Positions 27,343 through 37,117 are shown, counted from the first letter of the stretch. The stretch: DNA of 64,000 nt from Dallia pectoralis (GCA_029465975.1 CM055736.1:3535215-3599214), one strand, 5' to 3'. Made by a program: numbers and translations. The notes: generated by a model from the letters alone, not told the origin.

Positions 27343-27375
27343 AATTAGAAAACAGGGGCTGGAAGCGAGAGAGAG
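25726..27375. repeat. GA-rich 52-bp minisatellite, left part
   Basis: After (GA)n at 25726-25750 and a purine-rich bridge, a 52-bp unit starts near 25926. It has GGGGCTGGAAGCGAGAG, a GA tract, GGAGGAAGAGAATTAGAAAA and CAG. Early units carry ATAGAGAGGAGG. Later ones have that part replaced by longer pure GA runs, so a microsatellite is expanding inside the minisatellite. A LINE interrupts the array at 27376. Confidence 0.95.
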
Positions 27376-27394
27376 TTTGAGTTTTAAAAAACAC

Positions 27395-27400
27395 TTTATT
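27395..27400 (-). promoter_or_regulatory. Polyadenylation signal of LINE copy 1
   Basis: TTTATT on the plus strand reads AATAAA on the element strand, about 19 nt from the element's 3' end. The matching signal is in copy 2. Confidence 0.6.
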
Positions 27401-27516
27401 GAGTCCTATGGACTCACAACACCACAACTACAAGTACAAGAAACCACACAGACAAAGAAAAAAAAAGAAAAACAAAGCCACAAAAAGAATAACACAATAC
27501 ACTTTAAATGGACAAA

Positions 27517-30500
27517 TTAACAACACAACACCAAATCCTCCCCAACAACAGAACATAACACTCCCTGGATGCCCCAGATAGACATGAACCGCTCAGTGTC
27601 CCCAACCAGTTTATAGTATGCATACTCCACCCTCAGTCTTGCAGCTAGCAAGCCCTGAAGCATGCCCGCAACATCCACAGACCCCTGGCCCCGAATTTGA
27701 TTCTTCCGGGTCTTCCAAATAGCCAACTTAGCTGTCCCTGACATAAAATTTAGTAAAACAATGGTGTTTCGTCTATTAAAACAATACTTGGGGCCAAATA
27801 TAAACAGTTTGGAAGAGAAAACTCACCCAAAGCAAAGAACCACTGAGCAAGCTGGTCCAACAGCCCTACTAACCTGGGACACTGTAAAAACAGATGTGCC
27901 AGGGTTTCTGGCTCCATACAAAACGGGCAGTTTTCCTCAACATTTGGGTCAAGATGTACGACATGTCTGTTGGTGGCAATAGCCCCATGAATAGTCCTCC
28001 ATTGGAGGTCAGCTGTCCTCTTATCGATAGGCATTTTATATATAGTCCGCCAACAACCTATAGGGGAAGAGCCTCGACCAAACACCTCTGCCCACTTTGT
28101 CGCCTTTACCCCCACTAGGGAGGATGCTCTGGACACCTTCACACAGACAACATACATTGCCTTCTTCCCCATGTCCTTAAGATCCCCCAGCTCCGGGGTC
28201 CTGAATGAGAGCAGCTGCCCCGCATCCTCTTCAAATACCCCTGAGGCAGCCCTAACGTACAGTAGCGGGACCTCATATTCCAGGCCATCCCTCCAGCGGT
28301 CAGAGGAAGAGGTGTCAGTGGCAAAACTCCTGTGCGGTATTGGCAAGGACTCACAGACCTCAGCCACAACCCTCCTCAGTAGCCGCGACGACCTGATCCC
28401 TGCCCTCCTGGCCAGCTCCTCCAGTGACCTGCTATTCCATTGCATCAGGTGACCCAGCTTTACACACCCCGCTGTCCTTAATTGGGCACACAGGCTTACT
28501 GAGCCCAACACCCGGGACCTGAGGATTGCATTATGGAACAGTGGCTCCTCAAACAGCCACATTCCTGGTGGTGCCCCATTCTGTCTTGACACCTCCAACA
28601 CCTTCCCCAAGCCTGCAAGACCGACTCATAAAAAGGTGTGAGGCCAGACAGCTTAACCTCCTCCAAATTCAGGAGGAAAAGGTGTTTGTCCAAGCCCAGA
28701 CTGCCTGCCCTCCTCAGTAAAACATGGGCTGTATCCACCCAACAGGAACCGTCACTGTGAATCAATCTCTGGGCCGTAGACAGCCTGAAAGCCAGGACCC
28801 TTGAGGCGATGTCCACCAGGCCTTGCCCACCCTCATGCAGCGGCAGATACAGTGCTGCAGCCTTTATCCAGTGCTGACCGGACCAGAAAAAGTTCACCAG
28901 CATCCTCTGCAGTTCTTGAATAAGACCCACAGGAGGTTGTAACACCACTAATCGATGCCACAGGGTTGAGGCAGCGAGGTTGTTTGCCACCAAAACTCTT
29001 CCCCTATAGGACATCTGCGGCAGCAGCCATGTCCATCTAGACAGTCTGGCACCAACCTTCTCCTCCAGACCCTCCCAGTTCTTCCTCTGAAACTCATCAG
29101 ACCCTAGAAAAACCCCCAACGTCTTGAGTCCATCCCTGCCCCATTGGAGTCCCCCAGGTAACTGTGGAGCACTTCCTCCATGAAGCCGACCTGCCCACAG
29201 TGACTCACTCTTACCCCAGTTTACTCTGGCTGAGGATGCCCCCTCATAAACCTTTAAGGCGCTGGTTAGAGCTTCAACATCCTCACTGCCCGTGATAAAC
29301 ACAGTGACGTCATCTGCATAAGCAGACAACATCATCCCTGTTTGGACAATAAGCCCTGGCACTGAGAAACCAGCTAGCTTTGCTCGCAGAGTACATAGCA
29401 GCGGTTCAATGGCTAGACAGTACAGCTGCCCCGAAACTGGGCAGCCCTGTCTAATACCCCTGTGAACAGGTATTGGGCAGCTCAACCCACCCCCACCTTC
29501 ACCATACATGACGCACCAGCATACAATAGGTTGATCCATGATAAGAAACCCTTCCCAAAACCAAAAGCCTGCATTGCGGCGAATAAGTACTTGTGGTCCA
29601 CACGATCAAAAGCCTTCTCCTGATCTAACGAAAGCAGACCAACATTCGTATCAGACATCTTGCAAATGTCCAGCACGTCCCTGACCAAAAACAAATTGTC
29701 AACAATTGACCGCTCAGGAATACAGTACGACTGATCTCTGTGGACCAACAGCCCCAAATGCTCTTTCAATCTATTTGACAGACACTTGGAAATCACCTTG
29801 TAGTCAGCGCACAATAATGCCACAGGGCGCCAGTTCTTCAACAAAGTCAAATCCCCTTTTTTGGCAACAGTGATAGGACAGCACGGCAACATGACACTGG
29901 AAGGGAACCATTCTGAAAAGACTCACACACCACATCATAAAAGTCCTCCCCAATAATCCTCCAGAAAAACTTATAGAAGTCTGATGGTAGTCCGTCAATA
30001 CCCGGAGCACGGCCGGAGGAAAGCTGCATAACGGCCGCAGACAGTTCCTGCATTGTAATTGCCGAGTCCAAAGCTGCTTTCTGTTCAGCACCCAGTTGGG
30101 GAAGTCCATGCAAGATCTGTTCAGTATCTTCACGGTCACAGTCCTCCGCTTCATACAGAGATGAGTAGAACTCCACAGCATGCTGACGCATCTCAGCTTC
30201 CACGGAGGTCACTCTCCCATCAGGAAGACGCAGGCAGACCATTTGCTTTCGGTGCGGGATCGGCAGCCCCAGATTAAAGAAAAAGTGCTCGGAGCATCCA
30301 TGTCTTTGAAGGCAGTGAATCGAGACCTAACTAAGGCACACTTCACCCTTTCATGTAAATATGTTTTCAGTCCATACTTCTTGTTCTGTAATGACGCAGC
30401 TAGCCCAACGTCACTTTGAGCAACTAATTGTTGCTCAATAGCTCTGATCTCTTGCTCCAGTGTTCTCACTGCCTCCTTAACCTCCCTGCTAGAGAACGCT

Positions 30501-31407
30501 GTGTACTGTTGACAGAAAACCCGTATTTGCGTTTTCCCAACATCCCACCACTGCCCCAATGACTCATAGTCTCCCTTAGCAGCTCTCCAATGCTCCCAAA
30601 ATAATAAAAAACGTTCACCAAACAGTCTATCTTGCAACAATTTCACATTAAAATACCAATGAGATGGCCTCCGTTGTGGACAGGACATATGTATCCCAAC
30701 CGTGACCAAGTGGTGATCCGAGAACCCCACCGGAACAATGTCACACCCCACAATCCTACCACCATAGTGCTCAGAAACATATAACCTATCTAATCTTGCT
30801 GCACTAACACGCCCCTCATTCACCTTCACCCATGTGTACTGCCGGACCAATGCATTCCTAACCCTCCACACATCTGAAACTTCAAACTCAGCCAGAACCC
30901 CCGCCAGACAAGTAGCTGACTGCAGATGAGGTTCCTCACTGGTACGATCAACAGCAAACTCTACTGTGCAATTCCAGTCTCCCCTACAACCAAACACCCC
31001 TCTGGATCACACTGCCTCAATGCCTCCCGAATACTACCAAAAAAAGTTATGCGGTCTGTGCCCTCATTGGGAGCATAAACACACAAAAAGTAAAACAGCC
31101 TTCCCATAACATCTGCCTTTACTAATATGGCACGGCCTAGAACAATCACTGTTTTAGACAGGACAGTCACCCCCAACCCTGATGAGAAAAGAACAGCCAC
31201 CCCAGCACTAAAATTTGTACCATGGCTGAGGACATGTTGCCCCTGCCACCACACACCCCATTCAGCAGCGTTGGCCTCATCACTATGTGTCTCCTGAAGG
31301 AAGACCACATCCAGCTTTTTCTGTTGGACTACCTCCAATACCCACGCTCTCTTGGTCCTATTCCTTCCCCCATTAATGTTAAGAGAGCCAACCTGAAGAA
31401 CTGCCAT
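27517..31407 (-). pseudogene. LINE ORF2: endonuclease and reverse transcriptase, six frame breaks
   Basis: ORF2 starts at ATG 31407 (MAVLQVGSLNING) and runs to a stop at 27517, about 1,297 codons, the usual size for Tx1-type ORF2. Endonuclease motifs appear in order: LNING, FLQETH, VYAPN, GDWN and SDHH. The reverse transcriptase follows, with APGIDGLP, NWRPVALL, DQEKAFDRVDH, GIRQGCP (about 29458) and the catalytic AYADD (about 29320). The C-terminal segment includes KLAIWKTRKNQ. The frame changes six times, near 30981, 30280, 29853, 29486, 28605 and 27790. Each lies at a run of identical bases, each always steps the same way, and each is explained by one missing base. I saw no in-frame stop other than those caused by the shifts. 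It would copy LINE RNA at the target site by target-primed reverse transcription. Real decay or homopolymer errors in assembly are both possible. Confidence 0.85.
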
Positions 31408-31494
31408 GAATAAAAGATAAAGGGAAAAAAAGAAAATAGACAGATGAAAAGATCCTACATGGAGAAAACACCCTGTGAAGCCCACAACACATGA

Positions 31495-32826
31495 TTACTT
31501 TATTATCCTTTTTACTTTCCCACGAGTACTACGACTTTTTGCTGCCGACTCAGCCGTAACAATTTTCCTTAAACGGAAACGCTTTTTTGCACTCAGCTCC
31601 TCCACCCCCACTGTCTTCTGCAGCACTCTTGCAGACCGTGCAAACTTCTCCTCATCAAAGTAATTCGACAATTTAACTGTTTTCCCAAATGTTTTATCCA
31701 GGAACCCATTCACCTCATCCAGTGTATATAGGGAGTCATCATCACCACTTGCTGGCACTTCAGCTGGACCATCAGTGATGTCCTCCTCCTGATCATCACT
31801 CTCAGAAGCCACTGACTCCTGACTCGCTCCTGCCACACTCCGTAAACCACCTCCAGTCTGTTTACCACTACTATCACAGGGCACCTCCTCCACTGTCTGA
31901 GGGACCATACCCTCCTGGCCCTTCTCTCGCAACACACCACTAGTGCTAGCTACCTCCTCCACTGCAAGATTATTCACCACCCCACCACTACTATCGTGTT
32001 TCCTTTCCACTACTACAGACCCCAGTTCACTCCCATTCACCACATTTTCAACCTGCTGCCCATCTTTCCCACTAGCTCCTATCAGCTGAGCCGCCTGCTC
32101 GTCCCTGGTTTCATTCAGGTCCGCCTGTTGCGCTACCACCACTGTCTCACCCCTAGTTCCATTCAGGTCCGCCTGTTGCGCAACCACTACTAACCCATCT
32201 GTCCCCATACTAACAGCCACTACAGGAGTCACTTGTACCCCGCTTGCATTCTTATCATTATGTGGGCACGCCTGACGTTTATGTCCGACATCCCCACATT
32301 CAAAACACCGTTGGCTGCCTGTACTGGCATATACCATATACAGGCGGTCTTCATGTTTCACTTTGAATGACGAATCCAAAGTCTGTTCAGGTGAGTCAAG
32401 AAACATAAAAACCTGTCGCCTAAACGACATAACTCTTTTAAGGTCCGGGTGTTTACACCCCAGAGGGACCATTTTAATGGAGCTGGCAAACTTTCCGAAT
32501 CGCGCCAACTCGCGAGTTAACAACTCATCCGGAATAAATGGTGGCACATTAGAAATCGTTACCCGCGTGGACGGTGAATACAGTGGTGTTACTTGAAAGT
32601 ACATACCTTTTAGCAGCACGCCGTGCTCAACCATTATATGAACAAGACGCTCTTCCTTCAGAAAAACCACCACTGCCTTGTTCATTCTTGACGCATAGGA
32701 AACATTATCGAATCCTACCTTGTCCCCTACAGCAACCAGAACTTCCTCGACAGTTGTGGTAGGGTCTGTAACGCATCTCAATCCATGTCGAAGCGACAAG
32801 GACGGCGTCCCCGAACGGGTCGCCAT
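31495..32826 (-). CDS. LINE ORF1 protein with CCHC zinc knuckle, copy 1
   Basis: Open frame of 443 codons from ATG 32826 (MATRSGTPSLSLRH) to the stop at 31495. The frame is open further upstream, but only from a TTG, and copy 2 starts at the same MATR, so I choose this ATG. Residues about 85-130 (TRVTISNVPPFIPDELL) resemble the RNA-binding fold region of Tx1-type ORF1. Residues 174-187 form a CX2CX4HX4C knuckle (CFECGDVGHKRQAC). The remainder is acidic and low complexity, ending in a basic tail (RGKVKRIIK). ORF1 proteins bind LINE RNA and form the ribonucleoprotein particle. ORF2 begins 88 bp downstream. Confidence 0.85.
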   Translation of the reverse strand: MATRSGTPSLSLRHGLRCVTDPTTTVEEVLVAVGDKVGFDNVSYASRMNKAVVVFLKEERLVHIMVEHGVLLKGMYFQVTPLYSPSTRVTISNVPPFIPDELLTRELARFGKFASSIKMVPLGCKHPDLKRVMSFRRQVFMFLDSPEQTLDSSFKVKHEDRLYMVYASTGSQRCFECGDVGHKRQACPHNDKNASGVQVTPVVAVSMGTDGLVVVAQQADLNGTRGETVVVAQQADLNETRDEQAAQLIGASGKDGQQVENVVNGSELGSVVVERKHDSSGGVVNNLAVEEVASTSGVLREKGQEGMVPQTVEEVPCDSSGKQTGGGLRSVAGASQESVASESDDQEEDITDGPAEVPASGDDDSLYTLDEVNGFLDKTFGKTVKLSNYFDEEKFARSARVLQKTVGVEELSAKKRFRLRKIVTAESAAKSRSTRGKVKRIIK

Positions 32827-33002
32827 CCCCACCCACCCCCAATAAACTCCAAACGAAATTCCCTCAACAATCACAAAAGAGAAAGAACCGAAAGAATTAA
32901 ATCCCAAGGGAAAAACCAACAAACAAAAAGTTTGTTAGCACTCTCAAACACACACGCTCACCCACCAAAACTCCCAGCAGCCACGCCCACACTCCCAGCA
33001 TG

Positions 33003-33006
<4 letters not shown>

Positions 33007-33054
<48 letters not shown>

Positions 33055-33075
33055 AATTAGAAAACAGGGGCTGGA

Positions 33076-33112
<37 letters not shown>

Positions 33113-33133
33113 AATTAGAAAACAGGGGCTGGA

Positions 33134-33170
<37 letters not shown>

Positions 33171-33737
33171 AATTATAAAACAGGGGCTGGAAGCGAGAGA
33201 GAGAGATACAGAGGAGGAGGAGAATTAGAAAACAGGGGCTGGAAGCGAGAGAGAGAGATAGAGAGGAGGAAGAGAATTAGAAAACAGGGGCTGGAAGAGA
33301 GAGAGAGAGAGAGAGAGAGAGGAAGAGAATTATAAAACAGGGGCTGGAAGCGAGAGAGAGAGAGAGAGAGAGAGAGGAAGAGAATTATAAAACAGGGGCT
33401 GGAAGCGAGAGAGAGAGAAATAGAGAGGAGGAAGAGAATTAGAAAACAGGGGCTGGAAGCGAGAGAGAGAGAGAGAGAGGAGGAAGAGAATTATAAAACA
33501 GGGGCTGGAAGCGAGAGAGAGAGAGAGAGAGAGAGAGGAAGAGAATTAGAAAACAGGGGCTGGAAGCGAGAGAGAGAGAGAGAGAGAGAGAGGAAGAGAA
33601 TTATAAAACAGGGGCTGGAAGCGAGAGAGAGAGAGAGAGAGAGAGAGAAGAGAATTATAAAACAGGGGCTGGAAGCGAGAGAGAGAAATAGAGAGGAGGA
33701 AGAGAATTAGAAAACAGGGGCTGGAAGCGAGAGAGAG
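33007..33737. repeat. GA-rich 52-bp minisatellite, middle part
   Basis: The same units as on the left, mostly with long pure GA runs, lie between the two LINE copies. It begins with a (GA)n run directly at the 5' end of copy 1 and ends GAGAGAG at the 3' end of copy 2. Confidence 0.95.
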
Positions 33738-33755
33738 TTTGAGTTTTAAAAACAC

Positions 33756-33761
33756 TTTATT
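33756..33761 (-). promoter_or_regulatory. Polyadenylation signal of LINE copy 2
   Basis: TTTATT on the plus strand reads AATAAA on the element strand, just inside the 3' end, at the same place as in copy 1. Confidence 0.55.
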
Positions 33762-33774
33762 GAGTTCTACGAAC

Positions 33775-34536
33775 TCACAACACCACAACTACAAACAAAC
33801 ACACAACATAAACAACAACACAAGAAACCCACAATTTAACAACACAACACTCTCTGAATGCCCCAGGTAGCCATGAAACACTCAGTGTCCCCAACCAGTT
33901 TCTCCAGTAGGCATTGTCCGCCCTAAGTCGTAGCACGTAGTTTGCATCACTCCCCAGATACTCATATGAGCCAATAAAGTCATTGGACACAGCACATGGT
34001 TGGTATAGGTTGTACATGGGTATCCAGTGTTTGTTCATGCGCTCCACGTCCTTTACCAGTACAGACTCTGTAAATGTTCTGTAGTTCCCAGTGACTACTT
34101 TAGCCTTAGTTTGGCCCTTTCTGTAGTGTCTGACAGTCTCCTTAGGCTTCAGGGAGGACAGGAAGAGCAGGTTCCTCTTGTGGCCCATCTCAATGTTGAC
34201 CTTGTCCAGAGTGCCACTCAGGATTTTGCGGACCCTCTTGCAGGCTGTGTAGGCCACCTTGGTGGCATGATGGTAGAGAACACAGTGCTCATTGTTCAAC
34301 AGGATGTGCTGCAGTATGCTCTTACTGACGATCACAGTAAACACCAGCAATACAGACAGCCCCATGGCATCTGCCTTTGCTAGTGTGGCACGCCCATTCA
34401 GCAGCATTGACCTTATCATTGTGAGTTTCTTACAGACAGACCACATAAAGTTGAATAAAAAATAGGGAAAAAACAGAAAATAGATATATGAAGGAACCCA
34501 AAACGGAGGAAACACCCAGTGAAGCCCACAACACAT
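33775..34536 (-). CDS. Chimeric 253-codon frame: LINE leader, CHST14-like segment, LINE ORF2 tail
   Basis: ATG 34536 lies two bases after the ORF1 stop, and the frame is open to 33775. Residues 1-30 (hydrophobic, FLFFPYFLF) are translated LINE inter-ORF sequence. Residues 31-60 are endonuclease scraps (SMLLNGRATLAKADAMG, compare AILVKADVMG in copy 1). Residues about 70-203 resemble carbohydrate sulfotransferase 14: LLFLSSLKPKETVR, ERMNKHWIPMYNLYQPCAV and NDFIGSYEYL are the clearest blocks. Residues 204-230 are the LINE ORF2 C-terminus (RADNAYW against VEYAYY in copy 1). The phosphosulfate-binding loop is altered (TKVAYTACKR, where the family has PKVAC and NWKR), and the second nucleotide-binding region is deleted, so no enzyme activity is expected. 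The N-terminal hydrophobic stretch could act as a signal anchor, but that is inference. Expression is unknown. Confidence 0.6.
   Translation of the reverse strand: MCCGLHWVFPPFWVPSYIYFLFFPYFLFNFMWSVCKKLTMIRSMLLNGRATLAKADAMGLSVLLVFTVIVSKSILQHILLNNEHCVLYHHATKVAYTACKRVRKILSGTLDKVNIEMGHKRNLLFLSSLKPKETVRHYRKGQTKAKVVTGNYRTFTESVLVKDVERMNKHWIPMYNLYQPCAVSNDFIGSYEYLGSDANYVLRLRADNAYWRNWLGTLSVSWLPGAFRECCVVKLWVSCVVVYVVCLFVVVVL
33928..34329 (-). pseudogene. chst14-like: Captured CHST14-like sulfotransferase fragment
   Basis: This is the part of the chimeric frame that matches no LINE sequence in copy 1. CHST14 transfers sulfate to N-acetylgalactosamine of dermatan in the Golgi. The fragment keeps recognisable pieces of the catalytic domain in order but lacks the central stretch between KPKETVR and the HYRK-like region. 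Key residues of the 5'-phosphosulfate loop are changed. As far as I recall vertebrate CHST14 is encoded in a single exon, so absence of introns does not tell RNA-level from DNA-level capture. Family assignment is from remembered motifs; a different member of the HNK-1/chondroitin sulfotransferase family remains possible. Confidence 0.6.
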
Positions 34537-34538
34537 AA

Positions 34539-35813
34539 CTACTTCATTTTCCTTCTTGCTTTCCCACGAGCACTACGACTTTTAGCTGCCGACACAGCCG
34601 TGACAATTTTCCTCAACCGGAAACGCTTTTTAGAGCTCAGCTCCTCCTCCCCCACTGTTTTCTGCAGCACCCTTGCAGACCTCGCAAACTTCTCCTCGTC
34701 AAAGTAGTTAGACAGTTTTACAGATTTCCCAAACGTTACATCCAGAAACTCATTCACTTCCTCAAGTGAGTAAAGGTCATCACCACCTCCTGCTGAGACT
34801 TCATCCGGGCCATCAGTGATGTCATCCTCCTGCTCTTCTCCCTCAGCAGCCAATGACTCCTGACTTCCCCCTGCCACACTCCAAAACACACCACCAGTCT
34901 TTTCACCACTACTACTACTACTACAGGGCACCTCTACAGTCTGGGAAACCAGAACCTCCTGGCCCTCCAACACACCACTAGTGCTAGCCATCTCCAGCAC
35001 TGCCTGATCAATCACCACCCCACCACTACTACTGTATTTCCCTTCCACCACTACTACACCACCATTCACCACATTTTTAGCCTGTTGCCCATTTAATCCC
35101 TCACTAGCTACTACTAACAACTGAGCAGCCTGCTCATCCCGGTTTCCACTCAGGTCCACCTGCTGCACTACTGGCTCATCAGCCCCCGTACTAACTGGTA
35201 CAGCCACCACAGGAGTCACTTGTACTCCACTTGTAGTCTTATCATTATGTGGGCACGCCTGACGTTTATGTCCGACATCCCCACATTCAAAACACCGTTG
35301 GCTGCCAGTACTGGCATACGCCATATACAGCCGCTCTTCATATTTAACTTTGAATGATAACTCCAAAGTCTGTTCAGGTGAGTCAAGGAACATAAATACC
35401 TGTCGCCTAAACGACATTACTCTCTTTAGGTCCGGGTGTTTACACCCCAGAGGGACCATTTTAAGTGAACTGGCGAACTTGCCATATCGCGCTAATTCGC
35501 GAGTTAACAATTCATCTGGGATGAATGGCGGCACGTTGGAAATTGTAACCCGCGTTGACGGCGCATACAGCGGCGTTACCTGACACAACATCCCGTTTAT
35601 CAGCACACCGTGCTCAACCAGTATATGCACCAGGCGTTCCTCCTTTAAAAACACCACCACTGCCTTATTCATACGGGATGCAGACGATACATAATCAAAT
35701 CCTACCTTTTCCCCAACGGCGACCAGAACTTCCTCCACCGTGATAGTTGCGTCTGTAACGCACCTTAATCCATGCCGCAACGACAAGGACGGCGTCCCCA
35801 ACCGGGTCGCCAT
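34539..35813 (-). CDS. LINE ORF1 protein with CCHC zinc knuckle, copy 2
   Basis: Intact frame of 424 codons from ATG 35813 (MATRLGTPSL) to the TAG at 34539. It is collinear with ORF1 of copy 1. The N-terminal 190 residues are nearly the same, including the knuckle CFECGDVGHKRQAC at 174-187. The acidic linker between about 200 and 340 is shorter and more variable. The C-terminus ends RGKARRKMK. Keeping an open ORF1 while ORF2 has been lost suggests the element either moved recently or still relies on its ORF1. Confidence 0.85.
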   Translation of the reverse strand: MATRLGTPSLSLRHGLRCVTDATITVEEVLVAVGEKVGFDYVSSASRMNKAVVVFLKEERLVHILVEHGVLINGMLCQVTPLYAPSTRVTISNVPPFIPDELLTRELARYGKFASSLKMVPLGCKHPDLKRVMSFRRQVFMFLDSPEQTLELSFKVKYEERLYMAYASTGSQRCFECGDVGHKRQACPHNDKTTSGVQVTPVVAVPVSTGADEPVVQQVDLSGNRDEQAAQLLVVASEGLNGQQAKNVVNGGVVVVEGKYSSSGGVVIDQAVLEMASTSGVLEGQEVLVSQTVEVPCSSSSSGEKTGGVFWSVAGGSQESLAAEGEEQEDDITDGPDEVSAGGGDDLYSLEEVNEFLDVTFGKSVKLSNYFDEEKFARSARVLQKTVGEEELSSKKRFRLRKIVTAVSAAKSRSARGKARRKMK

Positions 35814-35964
35814 CCCAACACTCTACGGTAATCTCCAGGAGAATAACCCTCCAAAGTCACGAAAAAAGAAAACTTAAGGAAGAAATCAAATCCCAAAGAA
35901 CAACGCTAACAAACAAAAAGTTTGTTAGCAGTTAGCACTCTCCAGCACACACGCTCCCAGCATG

Positions 35965-35968
<4 letters not shown>

Positions 35969-35995
<27 letters not shown>

Positions 35996-37083
35996 GAAGA
36001 GAATTATAAAACAGGGGCTGGAAGCACACTCCCAGCATGCAGGGGCTGAGAGAGAGAGAGAGAGAGAGAAGAGAATTAGAAAACAGGGGCTGGAAGAGAA
36101 TTATAAAACAGGGGCTGGAAGCGAGAGAGAGAGAGAGAGAGAGAGAGGAAGAGAATTAGAAAACAGGGGCTGGAAGCGAGAGAGAGAAGAGAGAGGAGGA
36201 AGAGAATTAGAAAACAGGGGCTGGAAGCGAGAGAGAGAGAGAGAGAGAGAGGAAGAGAATTAGAAAACAGGGGCTGGAAGCGAGAGAGAGAGAGAGAGAG
36301 GAAGAGAATTAGAAAACAGGGGCTGGAAGCGAGAGAGAGAGAGAGAGAGAGGAAGAGAATTAGAAAACAGGGGCTGGAAGCGAGAGAGAGAGAGAGAGAG
36401 AGGAAGAGAATTAGAAAACAGGGGCTGGAAGAGAGAGAGAAATAGAGAGAGAGAGGGGGCTGGAAGAGAATTTAGAAAACAGGGGCTGGAAGCGAGAGAG
36501 AGAGAGAGAGAGAGAGAGAAGAGAATTAGAAAACAGGGGCTGGAAGCGAGAGAGAGAAAACAGGGGGAAGAGAATTAGAAAACAGGGGCTGGAAGAGAGA
36601 GAGAGAGAGAGAGGAGGAGAATTAGAAAACAGGGGCTGGAATTAGAAAACAGGGGCTGGAAGCGAGAGAGAGAGAGAGAGAGAGAGAGGAAGAGAATTAG
36701 AAAACAGGGGCTGGAAGCGAGAGAGAGAGAGAGAGAGGAAGAGAATTATAAAACAGGGGCTGGAAGCGAGAGAGAGAGAGAGAGAGAGGAAGAGAATTAG
36801 AAAACAGGGGCTGGAAGCGAGAGAGAGAGAGAGAGGAAGAGAATTAGAAAACAGGGGCTGGAAGCGAGAAAACAGGGGCTGGAAGCGAATTAGAAAACAG
36901 GGAGAAAACAGAGAGAGAGAGAGAGAGAGAGAGGAGGAAGAGAATTAGAAAACAGGGGCTGGAAGCGAGAGAGAGAGAGAGAGAGGAAGAGAATTAGAAA
37001 ACAGGGGCTGGAAGCGAGAGAGAGAGAGAGAGAGGAGAATTAGAAAACAGGGGCTGGAAGAGAATTAGAAAACAGGGGCTGGA

Positions 37084-37117
<34 letters not shown>

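Larger units (their letters stand above)
27376..33006 (-). mobile_element. Near full-length Tx1-clade L1 LINE inserted in (TC)n
   Basis: This is a minus-strand non-LTR retrotransposon of about 5.6 kb. Its 5' end (33006) abuts (GA)n after CAGCATGCAGT. Its 3' end (27376, TTTGAGTTTTAAA on the plus strand) abuts GAGAGAG on the other side. From 5' to 3' it has a 180-bp leader, ORF1 with a CCHC knuckle, an 88-bp gap, ORF2 with an apurinic-type endonuclease and reverse transcriptase, a short 3' region and an AATAAA. The ORF1 type and ORF2 C-terminal sequence fit the Tx1 branch of L1, some members of which (for example Kibi) insert into TC microsatellites. The low-complexity target hides any target-site duplication. 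There is no truncation, so it is a relatively recent insertion. Confidence 0.88.
33738..35968 (-). mobile_element. Internally deleted Tx1-clade LINE carrying a sulfotransferase fragment
   Basis: Both ends match copy 1: TTTGAGTTTTAAAAACACTT at the 3' end and CAGCATGCAGT at the 5' end, each abutting (GA)n. ORF1 is kept. The ORF2 region is reduced to a short leader and two endonuclease scraps on one side and the last codons of ORF2 on the other. About 400 bp of unrelated sequence lies between them, which I read as a decayed CHST14-like sulfotransferase segment. The 2.2-kb element is therefore a chimera. It lacks a reverse transcriptase and would depend on a relative such as copy 1 to move. Divergence from copy 1 throughout ORF1 shows it is not a recent local duplicate. 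Confidence 0.85.

Noticed and set aside
34027..34383. 118-codon plus-strand frame opposite the sulfotransferase segment
   Set aside because: It is the shadow of the minus-strand chimeric frame, which carries the recognisable motifs.
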